From Podarcis raffonei (Eukaryota; Chordata; Lepidosauria; Squamata; Lacertidae), in NCBI RefSeq assembly GCF_027172205.1, contig NC_070603.1, forward strand, positions 105,499,803-105,563,802: a stretch of DNA of 64,000 nt, read 5' to 3'. Numbering within the stretch: the first letter of the stretch is position 1; each line of letters opens with the position of its first letter. Position numbers and translations under genes: made by a program. Under the pieces are notes generated by a model. That model was not told the origin of the DNA. It saw only the letters and a program-made list of their open reading frames with translations, and made no database searches. Positions 26,166-36,227 of this stretch are shown here, piece by piece.

Positions 26166-29100
26166 GCCACAGGAGGAGCAAATGTAAATATGATGATGAT
26201 TAATTCAATTTATATACTGTACTGCCCTTTATCAAAAGATCCCAGGGCAGTGTCCAACATTAAGAACACATTTTTTGGAGCACAATAATAAAAACATAAT
26301 AAAAAGCATAATTATATTCTATATCATTGACTTAGATAGCTGCTGTGAATGCCAGTTGCTTACCATCCTGAACTTGTCAAGTAAAACCTTTCTGTCCCTA
26401 GAGGTGTTCACATGTTACATTCAACAAGTGTATGATCTGTGTTGAGCTGTGCATTTGTACAGTTAGTAACATTCAACATGTATACAGTCTGTGTACTTAC
26501 GTGCACAGTGACAGCCGTACAAACCCACAAGCGCACACTCTTACACTTACATGTGTGGAGACAGCTTATACAGTGGTACCTCGGGTTACATACGCTTCAG
26601 GTTACAGACTCCGCTAACCTAGGTTAACAACTTTGCTTCAGGATGAGAACAGAAATCGTGCTCTGGTGGCACAGCGGCAGCAGGAGGCCCCATTAGTTAA
26701 AGTGGTGCTTCAGGTTAAGAACAGTTTCAAGTTAAGTACAGACCTCCGGAACAAATTAAGTACTTAACCCGAGGTACCACTGTACCTACGTTCAGTGTAA
26801 TGTGTAAACAGGTACCCTATCCCAGGGCAAAGGGGATGACAGTGGCATGTGGGGACATTGGTTTAGTAGCAAGTATAGTTTAATAGTTCAACAGGCATGT
26901 CTCTGCTTCTCCTTCTTTAGGGTGATTCACTTAACCCGTCTGCCCTCTGAGATTGTGGAGCACAGTGAACCCCTGCAGGTGGTGCGATACGACCAAGGCG
27001 GGCACTACCATGCCCACATGGACAGTGGACCGGTGTTCCCTGAGACTGCCTGCAGTCACACCAAACTGATTGCCAATGAAACTGCTCCATTCGAGACCTC
27101 GTGCCGGTTAGTCTAGAGCCTGAAGAGGAAACTAACCATCTGTAATCTGTTCTTTCCCTGTTACTCCATGTTTTGTTCTGAAACAGAGACTCCATCATGT
27201 TTTTAGGGACATAAACATTCAAGTGCAAATCAGCTGGCCTCCCTTAACCATGGAGAGGTCAAAGAACACAGCATGCATGCATGCACAGCTTTCCAGTTAT
27301 AAGTTAGCGAAGAGGAATACTCAGCTATTCCTCCAGAACATCGTGCTTCTCTATGTGGAGGCTTTTTATGCACCTGAAGACTGTTGGCGATAGGCAGGGG
27401 CAAAATTTCTCTTACTCTGCCTGTGATGGTATTATTTGAGTCTATAACCATGGTTCTGCTCTAAACCTGAGGTTTGTTCTTCTGTAACCTCAGTTGCTTT
27501 GCTGTTTGTTGTATACATTTGCTCAGGGTGGGGGCACAGAACAGAGCATGTTTTTACTTTCTGACCTGTGAGTTGGCCCGAGAGACTCATGTAGGAATTA
27601 TGGGATGTCAGTCCCACTGAATTCATATAGGATTGCAGCCTAGGTCACAAAAATGGGGGATTAACTTGTGAGTAGATGGGCATGAAATCGTAACTTCTAA
27701 GTATAGTATTTTACTGTTGCATTGCAAACCTGAAGGGGAGGGCTAAGCAATTTCAATAACTTTGAAGCCTAACCTGTGCTAATGGCTCCTGCCTTTTACA
27801 GCTACGTGACAGTTCTGTTCTACCTAAATAACGTGACCGGAGGAGGAGAGACCACTTTTCCGATAGCTGACAATAGGACCTATGAAGAGCTGGTAATGTT
27901 CTGTCCTTCTTTGTGGCCTGTTTTTCTTGGAAAACTCTGTTTTCTTTGAGTACTTGTGTTAAACATGAAAACCTGGTAGATGGCTGAGAAACCGTACTTT
28001 TCCATGTATAAGACGCCCCCATGTAAAAGGACTCCCCCTATTTTGTGGGACTCAGATTTAAGGAAGTGGGGGGAGATGGAGAGTTATTGAGCTTTTTGGG
28101 GGGAGGATTGCCTAGTTGCCGCAGCGTCAGCCAATTAACACCAGCCCTTGACGCAGCAACCAATACCACGCCCAATAGTCGCTGACAGCCGCAGCAGCAA
28201 CCAATCAAACATCCACCCTATGCACTACCCATGTATAAGACGACCCCACTTTTTAGCATCATTTCTAAAGAAAAAAACCTAGTCTTATACATGGGAAAGT
28301 ATGGTAATCTGCAGACCTTTTGTTAGTGAATGTGTTACAGGGGCATCTTCTCCTGTTGCCCCTGTTTTTTGCAATGCTCTCCCTGATACCATATAGGAAA
28401 CACCAGCAGTTACCTGCTTCAGACATCTTTTAAAGATGTTTCCCCACTCCCGGTTTCCCCTGATCATTAAATTGGATCCTGTCTTTTTGATACTACAATG
28501 CTTGTTGCACTCTTGCTGCTGTTTTAATGGTTTTATGTTATATTTGTAGCATTGCCCATAGATATAGATCAGAGCTTTCCAAACTGTGTGTCGTGACACG
28601 TTAGTGTGTCAGCTGCAGTGTGCAGGCGTGTTGCGTGAACGCTCCTCATGCTCATTCCAGGGCAGGAAAAGGGTTAGTTTAACCTCCGGCTTGCTATTAA
28701 AACTGAATTACTGTGTCGCAAGATGATGTGAAACTGAATTACTGTCTTGTGAAATGATGCATGTCTGAAAAGTGTGTCACCAACATGAACAGTTTGGAAA
28801 GCTCTGCTATAGATATAGGGCACCTTTTTAGTTAATTCAAGATTATTGGAAGTGTTTAGTCTGATAAGGGAAGTCCAAGTCTGCCTCCAGGTGTGTCAGT
28901 TCATGGCACAATAATTGCGCTGTACTAATATGTTGTAGGTGGGTGGGGATCCACATGGTTTTATTCAAGATAACACCCCTGTTACAAGGAAATCACTTCC
29001 TCTCAGCATTCAGTTAACAACATTTTGTTTCTAGAAAAATTGCAGCTTATTATATGGCATATGGTTGCATCAATATACCTGCTGTTTTGTGCTGCAGATT

Positions 29101-30858
29101 TTGGATGTGCAAAACAAATCCTTGCTCCACTCTCCTCCTCACCAGCCCATGTTATTTTCTGAACTCCTAAAAGATTCCCACCCCTTTTTTTATTCTCTAG
29201 AAGTTGAGGTGAATGCTCCCTTACTATACCATGCAAACATGAGAGTACTGAAGTAGCCCTTCAGCTGCTGACACCACCAAGCACCGGTGTCTTAGCACTG
29301 TGATTTTTATATATATATATATATACTCTTTTTAAGGCCAGATGCTTTATTTCACCTGCAATGCACACCTCCCCATTAATTTCAGTGGAACATACTTCAA
29401 AATATATGTACTTGAGCATGACAGGTGAAGTATGCAAACATCCTGTCAGGACTGGTCGTTGTCCTCTTCAGATCACCACACAAATGCTTCTTGTTCTTTT
29501 ATAACTTTTTATTGCGTATTAACAAAACATTCTTATAAACGGTTCTTAACTATTATTCCTCAGAGTCACTTCTTTCAGATACCTTCTGAGCTCTGCTTCT
29601 CCATGACCAGCCACTCTCAAAATGGCGAAGGCGCCCTTCCCTTCGCTTTCCCGCTCTTTTTCCTAACCTCCTGGCTAGAGCTGGCTTGTATCTCCCCTCC
29701 TCCCAATCTGAGCTAGAACTGAACCCTTGCCTTTCCTGGGAACAGCCGGTCCCTCCCTGTTGCTCTCTTCTCTTCAATTCACTGCTCTCCTCCCCCCCTT
29801 GGGGAATGCTTTCTCCCTCTGGGAAACTGGAATCTTCTAACTCTAACTCTTCCCTGACACATCCTATAACTATAAAATGTTCCACATGGTTTGTTTCATT
29901 TCTGAGGTTTGTTTTTTTTAAAAAAAATCCCACCTCTCCTTAAAATCAAGACGGCTTGAAAAAATACGGAGCTGTTCTATGTAAATAGGAACATATGTAA
30001 TGCTAGTATAGGAGGTCCTGTGCCTTGATTGATTTATTTGTGGTTGATTTGTTAAGTTCCTGGCACGCAGCACAATAAGCGTTATTTCCCATTTTCTCTT
30101 CCAGTCTCTCATCCAGAATGATATTGACCTACGTGACACTCGTAAACACTGTGATAAGGGAAACCTACGTGTAAAACCCCTGCAAGGCACTGCTGTTTTC
30201 TGGTACAATTACCTGTCAGATGGAGAAGGTAATCTGTCCTCTCGTGGCAATCGTCTGCCAGGATGTCTGAGCTGCATTGCCCAGTGTGGTGTAGTGGTTA
30301 AGAGCGGTAGTCTCGTAATCTGGTGAATTGGGTTCGCTTCCCTGCTCCTCCACATGCAGCTGCTGGGTGACCTTGGGCTAGTCATACTTCTTTGAAGGCT
30401 CTCAGCCTCACTCACCTCACAGATTGTTAGTTTTGGGGGAGGAACGGAAAGGAGATGGTTAGCCACTTTGACACTCCTTAGGGTAATGATAAAGCGGGTT
30501 ATCAAATCCAAACTTTTCTCTTCTTCATGCCAATTTGCTAGCCAGGGGTCAATAATTGAAGGAATCCCGGGGGTTGAGCTGTTGTCATGTGAAACCTGGC
30601 TTCTCTCAGGAGTGGTTCATGGGTTCTTATTTCCTTGCAGGCTGGGTTGGCGACCTAGATGAATATTCTTTGCACGGAGGCTGCTTGGTCACCGAAGGAA
30701 CCAAGTGGATTGCCAACAACTGGATCAACATTGATCCCAACAAGAGGCGACAGCTCCAGTTCCAAGAGGAGATGGCTCGATATACAAACAGTGCGGATGA
30801 GGACCAAAGCGAGTGGACTGTGGACAAATCCTACAGCAACGTACATGTGGAGCTGTAG
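4957..30858 (+). CDS. P4HTM: Transmembrane prolyl 4-hydroxylase P4HTM, nine coding exons
   Basis: This gene encodes an ER-membrane 2-oxoglutarate/Fe(II) dioxygenase that hydroxylates prolines and has been linked to HIF-alpha turnover. Coding exons are 4957-5283, 7174-7255, 19504-19694, 20289-20385, 25060-25222, 26921-27106, 27802-27892, 30105-30228 and 30641-30858. All phases agree and give 492 codons; human has 502. Features in order: an Ala/Pro-rich cytosolic N-terminus; one membrane segment at residues 38-61 (type II topology); EF-hand loops at 189-200 ([12 protein letters not shown]) and 228-239 (DPDGNGVLSLEE); and the dioxygenase domain with iron ligands H319 and D321 (motif HMD) and H432, plus the 2-oxoglutarate lysine K442. 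The C-terminus ends VEL. The first ATG fits the CpG promoter. Exon 1 ends with a GC donor (AAG|GCAAGT); the other donors are GT. Intron 2 (12.2 kb) contains an antisense gene. Confidence 0.95.
5284..7173 (+). other. P4HTM intron 1
   Basis: This intron has a GC-AG type donor and an AG acceptor after a pyrimidine tract (CTTTCTTTTCAAG). I see no gene in it. The first 400 bases remain GC-rich and open in one frame, but the frame has no family resemblance and is most likely just the edge of the CpG island. Confidence 0.6.
7921..7943. repeat. (CA)n microsatellite
   Basis: About 11 CA units in P4HTM intron 2, downstream of the antisense sFRP gene. Confidence 0.95.
9149..15863 (-). CDS. Secreted Frizzled-related protein, Crescent/Sizzled class, nested antisense in P4HTM intron 2
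   Basis: This is a complete four-exon gene read on the minus strand: 15565-15863, 11748-11917, 10887-10976 and 9149-9465. All junctions are GT-AG and all phases join, giving 291 codons. Residues 1-21 look like a signal peptide. A Frizzled cysteine-rich domain spans about 34-143, with Cys at 34, 44, 81, 90, 97, 105, 109, 116, 133 and 143, plus one extra at 122. Landmarks are [20 protein letters not shown] and FPEDHELC. A netrin-like domain spans about 163-289 and ends RRWKHYKC. Family proteins bind Wnts, or inhibit Tolloid proteases in the case of Sizzled, and act outside the cell in dorsoventral and anterior patterning. The ATG at 15863 is the only one directly before the hydrophobic leader; an upstream in-frame ATG at 15908 would place extra polar residues first. 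I cannot separate Crescent from Sizzled by eye. Both are reported lost from placental mammals. Confidence 0.88.
11125..11260. mobile_element. Palindromic hAT-type MITE with 8-bp target duplication
   Basis: The element is a near-perfect inverted repeat of 136 bases whose arms run GAGGCATAGGCAAACTCGG and back. It is flanked on both sides by TTCTAGAA (11117-11124 and 11261-11268), an 8-bp duplication that fits hAT target preference. Each arm holds ACTACAACTCCCATCATCC or a close variant. It lies in the sFRP intron between exons 2 and 3 and is inserted at the end of an older SINE tail (AGATGACCCTTGTGGTCCC). Confidence 0.85.
12005..12450 (+). repeat. LINE 3' end interrupted by a TA-flanked MITE
   Basis: Flanks match one LINE 3' end (CATCTGAAGGCAGCCCTGTT, then GCCGCCCAGAGTGGCTGGGG and an ATTATT tail). 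The middle, about 12080-12294, is a MITE ending CGAGGTACCACTGTA. The MITE is therefore younger than the LINE copy. Confidence 0.7.
13128..13382. mobile_element. TIR element with about 32-bp inverted ends
   Basis: The ends AATTGTCCAGTAGCACCTTA and its reverse complement (TAAGGTGCTACTGGACAATT) bracket about 190 bases. The inner segment 13205-13315 recurs in reverse at 14886-15004, within the same sFRP intron. No coding capacity is visible, so it is a non-autonomous copy. Confidence 0.7.
14360..14444. repeat. Compound tetranucleotide repeat (TTAC)n then (AAAC)n
   Basis: About ten TTAC/CTTA units run directly into about ten AAAC units in sFRP intron 1. Confidence 0.95.
15037..15390 (-). mobile_element. 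Sauria-type tRNA-derived SINE
   Basis: Read on the minus strand, it begins with GGGACACGGGTGGTGCTGTG (box A region). It has a box B-like GGTTCGAATCC and ends in CCTTTACCTTTAC. The tail is shared with Bov-B LINEs. It lies just upstream of sFRP exon 1 on the sense side of that intron. Confidence 0.9.
15996..16004 (-). promoter_or_regulatory. Candidate TATA box (TATAATAAA) of the antisense sFRP gene
   Basis: On the minus strand TATAATAAA lies about 135 bases before the sFRP start codon at 15863. A start site 25-30 bases downstream would give a 5' UTR of about 105 bases. There is no CpG island here, which suits a tightly regulated developmental gene. A minus-strand TTTTAATCGG at about 15924-15933 resembles a homeodomain site. 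Function is inferred. Confidence 0.4.
17008..17205. mobile_element. TA-flanked MITE, second subfamily
   Basis: It begins CAGTCACACCTCGGGAT and ends CCCGAGGTACCACTGTA. The ends are related to the GGTACCTCGG family, but the inner part (TTCGGGTTGTGCTCC) differs. Confidence 0.7.
17213..17528. mobile_element. hAT-like repeat with internal CpG-rich direct repeats
   Basis: Ends CAGGGGTCAGCAAGG and, reversed, CAGGAGTAGGCAACC are imperfect inverted repeats. Inside, a GATTTC-GGCATCTGCG unit of about 30 bases with GCGCAGA cores repeats two to three times. Confidence 0.55.
18298..18515 (+). mobile_element. TA-flanked MITE (GGTACCTCGGGTTAAG family)
   Basis: The copy starts ACAGTGGTACCTCGGGTTAA and ends TAACCCGAGGTACCACTGTA, so the termini are inverted repeats. 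The inner motif is TTCTCATCCTGAAGCAAAG. The TA flanks suggest a Tc1/mariner-type source. Confidence 0.85.
20410..20588 (+). repeat. LINE 3' tail fragment
   Basis: The sequence ends GCGGTATATAAATTAATAAATG, the usual 3' end of LINE copies in this window. It starts 25 bases after the P4HTM exon 4 donor. Confidence 0.55.
20690..21036 (-). mobile_element. Sauria-type SINE
   Basis: Same structure as the copy at 15037, in the same orientation, with AAAGGTAAAGGGACCCCTGA at the plus-strand left end. It lies in P4HTM intron 4. Confidence 0.9.
22330..22362. repeat. (GTTA)n microsatellite
   Basis: About eight GTTA units in P4HTM intron 4. Confidence 0.9.
22602..22624. repeat. (CA)n microsatellite
   Basis: About 11 CA units in P4HTM intron 4. 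Confidence 0.9.
22685..22960 (+). repeat. Unclassified interspersed repeat
   Basis: Recognisable by AGCCTTCTGGATGAGGCCAA, GTGGCCAACCACATG, AGCAGGACCTGAGTGCA and ATTGTGGCTAGTAGCC. The same family recurs near 31800-32880. I know the pattern from reptile genomes but cannot name its class. Confidence 0.6.
23457..23495. repeat. (GATA)n microsatellite
   Basis: About nine GATA units in P4HTM intron 4. Confidence 0.95.
23595..23885 (-). repeat. LINE 3' end fragment
   Basis: The stretch contains AATCTTTATTGTCATTGTCC and further right CTTCTTCCAGAAGGCAGAAG. These are the reverse complement of a LINE end of the type seen forward at 35650-36226. Confidence 0.55.
24712..25035 (-). repeat. LINE ORF2 C-terminal fragment abutting P4HTM exon 5
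   Basis: On the minus strand it encodes [18 protein letters not shown] and then [17 protein letters not shown], the tail of a LINE reverse transcriptase ORF (CR1/L2-like group). The same product is read forward at 52050-52628. The copy ends about 25 bases before the exon 5 acceptor at 25059, so it reaches into the branch-point zone of a conserved intron. Confidence 0.75.
26125..26165. repeat. (TG)n(CA)n microsatellite
   Basis: TGTGTGTG followed by TTTA and about 15 CA units; the two parts can pair with each other. Confidence 0.9.
26570..26784 (-). mobile_element. TA-flanked MITE (GGTACCTCGGGTTA family)
   Basis: It carries both inverted ends, CAGTGGTACCTCGGGTTA and TAACCCGAGGTACCACTG. Orientation is opposite to the 18298 copy, judged by the order of the inner GCTTCAGGTTACAGACTCC block. 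It lies 136 bases upstream of P4HTM exon 6. Confidence 0.85.
27990..28306. mobile_element. TIR element (CCATGTATAAGACG family)
   Basis: The left end ACCGTACTTTTCCATGTATA and the reverse of the right end TACCATACTTTCCCATGTAT form inverted repeats around a CAGCAACCAAT-containing middle. It lies in P4HTM intron 7. Confidence 0.75.
28570..28803. mobile_element. hAT-type non-autonomous element
   Basis: Inverted ends CAGAGCTTTCCAAACT and AGTTTGGAAAGCTCTG enclose about 200 bases without coding capacity. The flanks ATATAGAT and CTATAGAT agree at seven of eight bases, the 8-bp duplication expected for hAT. Confidence 0.8.
29444..29859 (-). mobile_element. Solo LTR with 5-bp target duplication
   Basis: The element is 416 bases, starting TGTCAGG and ending CCTGACA, with identical CATCC on both sides (29439-29443 and 29860-29864). 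On the minus strand an AATAAA lies about 85 bases before the end, as expected at the R/U5 border. No internal retroviral or Ty3-type genes are next to it, so this is a fossil solo LTR. The intact duplication suggests moderate age. Confidence 0.75.
30284..30522 (+). mobile_element. MIR/CORE-type tRNA SINE
   Basis: The A box region GTGGTGTAGTGGTTAAGAGC and box B-like GGGTTCGCTTCC are followed by a core CTGGGTGACCTTGGGCTAGT, as in MIR-type SINEs. It lies in P4HTM intron 8 on the same strand. A second copy is at 51277-51531. Confidence 0.85.
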
Positions 30859-31804
30859 TGCTTGGAGATGCCTTTTCGTGGACTTGGAAGAAACTTTTTT
30901 TGCACTAGCCATTTTCAGCCCTCTAATCTCCCACTTTCCCCCCATCCCCGCATATCTCAGCAGAGATTGCTAGCTGCGCTCCAGCCTAGACTGGAGAAAA
31001 CAAGGGACTGGATAGGGAGGTATGGTCTGGAATGCACTGTGAAAGAGAACTGGTGAGGCAGGAGAAATGATCGCGGCTGGGTTGTTAGGGTGCAGTTCTC
31101 ACCTGCATCTTTTTTTTAATGTCTGGCTTTGGTTCTGGGTCTCTGAGCGAGCCTTCCCCATGGCATGTGCAGTCAGTTAGCCTCCAGGTTTGTTGCTCTT
31201 CTTCATCCTGAGCCATTTCCCCCCGCTGGAATGCAGTTCTTCTCCTTGAGCTGGGTTTGCAGCTCTCTTCCTGGCACCTGCCCACCTGCTGCCACAAGAT
31301 CTCGTAAAGCAGCAAAACTGATCTCAGAAAGTGTCTCTTCTCATTCTAGGTGGTTCTCTAGGGGGCAAAAGCTGTCGCTCCTAGCACTCACAGGCACAAG
31401 TACATAATAATAGGTAAACTTTATGTAAGGGGGTCTTGAGCAGCTGTATGTTAAGGAAGTTTCAGGATTGAAGGTGCTGGAGTCATTCCAGATGATTTCT
31501 AATGCTCATGGAGAATTTTTCTCAGGGTCAGACTTGGTTCTGAATAAGGACATGGTTCTGAAATATTTATTGTGTTGATTATCGGGGGGGGGTGTTCAAG
31601 TGTGCAATAGCAGCTGGTGTGCTGTATTTGTTGAGATTTTCATTTCAGTAACTTGATTTGTGTGCTCGGTTGGGTTTTCCCCCCTCTGTGAATCTGTTTG
31701 GAAGGAGTTTTCTCCCACCCCCAGACATGTTCCACTCCATTTAGTGTCTGGTTTGGGCCAACAGCATACTCACATCATGTTCCTTCTTGCAGATGGATAT
31801 ATAC

Positions 31805-32885
31805 AATCATGAACGTAAGAAGATTCCTGTTGGATCAAACTAAAGGCCCCTGTGTACCAGCAGCCTGCTTTCCACAGTGGCCAATCAGATTCCTCTGAAA
31901 AGCAGGGCATGAAACTGATCAGGACATGAAACTGATAGTCCTTTTCCATTGTTGCTGCTCAAGAGACAGTAGGGATGCGGGTGGCACTGTGGTCTACACC
32001 ACTGAGCCTCTTGGGCTTGCCAATCCGAAGGTCAGCAGTTTGAATCCCCGCAACAGGGTGAGCTCTCGTTGCTCTGTCCCAGCTCCTGCCAACCTAGCAG
32101 TTCGAAAGCACACCAGTGCAAGTAGATAAATAGGTATCGTTGCGGCGGGAGGGTAAACGGCGTTTCCGTGCGCTCTGGTTTCCGTCACGGTGTTCCAATG
32201 TGCCAGAAGCAGTTTAGTCCTGCTGGCCACATGACCCGGAAAGCTGTCTGTGGACAAACGCCAGAAAGTGAGATGAGTGCCGCAACCCCATAGTCGCCTT
32301 TGTCTAGACTTAACTATCCAGGGGTCTTTCACCTTTACCTTTTTGCTCAGGAGACACATGGCATCTGAACATGGAGAGCGGGATTCAGCTAATGAGTCCC
32401 ATCAAGGGAAGCCCTGTGCAAGGACTGTCGCTTTGCACCCTCTGAAATTAGTTCTGGGGGAATTGGGAGAGCCCCTGGAACAACATGCGGAGGGAGAAAA
32501 GGAGGGATTATTCCACAAGGCAACCCAAAATGCTTGATGGAGTAATCACCTAAGTGCAATGTTGAATTCCTCCCTTAGCTTTCATATAGCCATCATGGGT
32601 AGTTGTTGATTGCCTTATCCTGCATGAATTTGTCTAATCCTCTTATAAAACTATCTAAACCAGTGGCCATCATCTTGAATGCCATAAATGTATTATTCAT
32701 TGTGTCCAGAGGTACTTCCCTTCAGTTTGTCCAGAATCTCTTCTGCACCATGCATAATTTTACAAACCTCTTTCATGTTTCCCCTTACTCAATTCCCTGC
32801 TCCCCAAACTAAAAAAACACCCCAAGCAACAGTCCTTTTCTGCACCTGTTCCAGCTCTACAATATCTTTTTTGAGATGAGGCTAA
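31805..32885 (+). repeat. Unclassified interspersed repeat, interrupted
   Basis: The left part 31805-31935 (GTGGCCAATCAGATTCCTCT) and right part 32580-32885 (GCATGAATTTGTCTAATCCT, CACCATGCATAATTTTAC) belong to the family seen at 22685. The Sauria SINE and about 230 further bases separate the two blocks. It lies downstream of P4HTM. Confidence 0.5.
31972..32344 (+). mobile_element. Sauria-type SINE inserted with target duplication
   Basis: Full-length forward copy from GGGATGCGGGTGGCACTGTG to TTCACCTTTACCTTTTT. The flanks TGCTCAAGAGACA and TGCTCAGGAGACA (one mismatch) are its target-site duplication. Confidence 0.85.
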
Positions 32886-33437
32886 TCAGAGAGGCTTTCC
32901 CCCTGTAATTGAACTTGAAGCGTGAGCCAGAGTTGGCCCTTTTCCCTTCTGTGTTGGCCTGAGGATATATTTCTTTCTAATAGGTGTCTGTAATAAAAAG
33001 GAAGCGGTGTTGGAAAAGGAGATGAATTGGAAAGATAAAGTGGAACTTCAGTAAGATACAGAGAAGATTCCTGTAGCATTCAGTGAGACCACAGGAAGCT
33101 TGTGACTGTAGACAAACACTTTCATCGCTGTTAGGAAAGCTGGGATTAATTGTGTGGTGTTTTTAATATATAATTGAAAGATGATTTCCAGTTACAAAAT
33201 CCCTCACTGTTCGACATCTTGACATAGGGCAAAATGCAGGCTTTGGCTGTAGACATCACTGTAGAGAAATGAGATCTTTTTGCTTTGGGCCTTGCAGTTC
33301 ATAGTTTGTAATAAGTTGTATCCTTTAGGAAAGCTATCCACATTTAACCCAAAATATATGGATCTATCTGCCATGTAGCTCTCAGTGCTGGTGTTGGAAA
33401 TCCCAGACTGGCTGCTCAATCCTGATGAGCAAATATA

Positions 33438-33611
33438 TACCGTATTTTTTGCACCATAACACTCACCTTTTTCCTCCTAAAAAGTAAGGGGAAATGTCTG
33501 TGCGTGTTTTGGAGGGAATACCTACGGGTGGCATGCCTACGGATTTTCCTCCTCTAAAAACTACGTGCGTGTTATGGTCGGGTGCGTGTTATAGAGCGAA
33601 AAATACGGTAA
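33438..33611. mobile_element. Short TIR element (TACCGTATTTTT ends)
   Basis: The left end TACCGTATTTTTTGC and right end GCGAAAAATACGGTA are inverted repeats. Inside are paired GTGCGTGTTATGG-like blocks. No coding capacity. Confidence 0.75.
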
Positions 33612-35216
33612 TTGTCTTGTCCCCCCGCCTGCACAAATACTTTTATTTTGACATGATTGTTTCCTCCTGATGCCTTGAGGTTTGTGAAGTAGACAAAGCT
33701 GCCTTTAAGGTGGCCGTCTTGCAGCTAGTTATCTAGCCGGGTGCCTCCACTGCTGTCCAAAGGATGCTAAGTTGTATGGCATTTTCCTTGCTTTGATAAG
33801 TTGCCATTCCTACACGGTAGCTCTCCCTGAAGACAGAAACTGATGTTATTGTGGAATGTTGATTGTTGTATATATTGAGTCAGTTTATGTCGGCAGCAAG
33901 TGAATTTCCATTCCAAGGAATAAGTGCATCCCATGCATCCCTTTTTACTGGGGTCCTTGTTGATTGCCTTAGTTAGAGACCTGTGCAACCTGTGACCTTC
34001 CAAGCCAAACACAACCCACCAACCTGGCAGATGCTGAAAAACTTCCCCACTCTGCCACCTTATTTTTGTAGTCCCAGGCAGGTCCCGGTGGCTTATAGTC
34101 AGCTTGGTGGGTCACGAGTTGTGTAGATCAGCTTTAGTAGTGTGCTTTATAACGCAGAAAGGTTAAGGTTTGTGACCACTACATGGCCCTGCCAGATGAA
34201 AAAATGTCACCCCAGTCCTCCACAATATCCTTGTAAGTTTCATTGATTTTGCTGCAGGTTATTTTAATGAAATAGGCCTAAGGTTGCGACTTTACTGCAG
34301 TCCCGCTGCAAGGTTTTGTGGGGTGGGGAGAGTGAAGTAGGTGTTCTTCTGATAGGATGCAACGAGGATTCAGTATCCCTTGAAGCGTCTTGCTTTCCCT
34401 GGTTTGACTTTGGAAATTTAACCGCTTAGCAGATAGTTTACATGCCAATTTAAAGTTCTTAGAGGTCCCCTTTAGGAACTGTTTAATAAGAAGAATCTAG
34501 ACTCAGCTCAAAGGTCCTGTCTCATTTAGTACTTATGAAATGCCAAAAGGCTGGACATGAAATAGACCTCCTATTTTGCTGTTCATTCCAAACTAGGACT
34601 TTGCAATCTTGTTTTGAGTGTGTTCTTGTGTGTGTGTGCTAGAGAGGCTATTCACCTCTAACTTGAGATATTTATATTTTACTAGCAGAGACTTGAAGTG
34701 TAGAAGAATGTAGGGCTTTGATTCAGGTTTAAGAAGCCATGAATTGGATGAGGATGTGATGCCACCTTTTTCCAGTTTGCAACCTACAAAACCAAAAACC
34801 CCTGGGCCACGAATGGGGAAGTGCTGCAAGCAGTTGCATGGCCTGTGGATTGTGCAGTATTCCACACCCAGGACCGCATGGCTGTTTGCCTGGGCTCAGC
34901 TACCTGTACTGGAGGGGGGGGGAGGGTGGTGTTAGCAGAGAGGTTTGCTTTGTGGAATCATGTCCTTAATTGCCCCAAAGGCATGACATGCGTATCTAAG
35001 CCCACAGCTGAACCCTTTGCTAACCTTAGCTAATTTAAGTGACTTGATGTTGCCGGTTGCATTGATAGGTAACTGGTCAGCGTTGGATTTTGTATTTCTG
35101 TGTGCTCCCTACACTTGTGTGTTTTGCAAAAAGTTGGTTTTTCCCCCTTATTATTTAATATTTATTTTATTTATTGTTTTCCACACACAGATGTCAGGTA
35201 GCTTGTCTAACCTGCA

Positions 35217-35222
35217 AATAAA
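35217..35222 (+). terminator. Candidate poly(A) signal of P4HTM
   Basis: AATAAA preceded by an AU-rich run containing TTATTTATT at about 35168 and followed by a T/GT-rich stretch. If used by P4HTM, the 3' UTR is about 4.4 kb and contains several repeats. No better AATAAA lies closer to the stop at 30858, apart from one at about 32990 without a GT-rich follower. Confidence 0.4.
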
Positions 35223-35649
35223 AGTTTGAAACCTAGATGTTACCTGTACATTTTCTTTGCGCCTCCCATTCCTCATTGGGGTATGAAGTTATGCATTCCA
35301 CAGATTACTATTTTCTACTCTTAAGAACTGGGGCACCATCTTATTTTGTAGTGGGGCCCAAAGCAAGTCTCTGTTCATTAGTCTCTCGGTGGCTAGAATT
35401 TCCAGGCTTGGTGTTAAACTGCAAGCAATCCCCCCACCCCATTCATTTATTTATTTTCTGCTCGCTCGCTCTCTAACTGTAAGTGATTAAATTGCTTTTT
35501 TCTATAAGCATAAGCGATATTTTTGAAAAGTGATGATGCTCTTGCCCGTTTTCCTTTATATCCAGTGGTGTTATTCCTAAAGCATTTAAATTACAAAAGT
35601 AAGGTAAAGCCAGATGCAGCTTTTTCTGGGAGTTTACCTTAGTGAAGAC

Positions 35650-36183
35650 CTCACTTGGAAAAACAATATACGTAACTCAGGTGGTTAGGAAGGCCCAACA
35701 GAGACTCCATTTTCTCAGGGTCTTGCGAAAGAACCATGTTAAAGAACAATTGATGACCTCTCATATTGTATCACGGTGTGGTACGTTGACTTGACAGCCA
35801 TGGACAGAAAGTCTTTACAGAAGGTGGTGAACACAGCACGTGATATCATGGGCTGTCGCCTGAGCCCGCTAGACGACATAGCAAGGGATCGGTGCCTTAG
35901 GAGAGTGAGAAAAATTCTTGGACGATTCACACCCCAGCTAGCACCTCTTTAATCTTCTACCCTTGGGCAGGAGATATAGAAGTATAATCAGTCGTACCAA
36001 TAGGCTAAAAAACAGTTTCTATCCGTGGGCTGTTACGCTGCTGAATGGAAAATAATATAGTGCAACTGACTTTCGGGGTTGGTGTGTTGTGCGACAAGCA
36101 CACGAAGTGCAATGAGACTGAGTGTTGGGGGGGGGGAGGCTCGGTTAATTTCATTGTTCATAGGTTGTACATTGACAATAAAG

Positions 36184-36226
<43 letters not shown>
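35650..36226 (+). repeat. LINE 3' end with (ATT)n tail
   Basis: Forward frames give LQKVVNTARDIMGCRLSPLD and RDRCLRRVRKILGRF, the C-terminal tail of a LINE reverse transcriptase ORF. It ends TTGACAATAAAGG(TATTAT)n. The copy is a fragment with broken frames. Confidence 0.7.
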
Positions 36227-36227
<1 letters not shown>

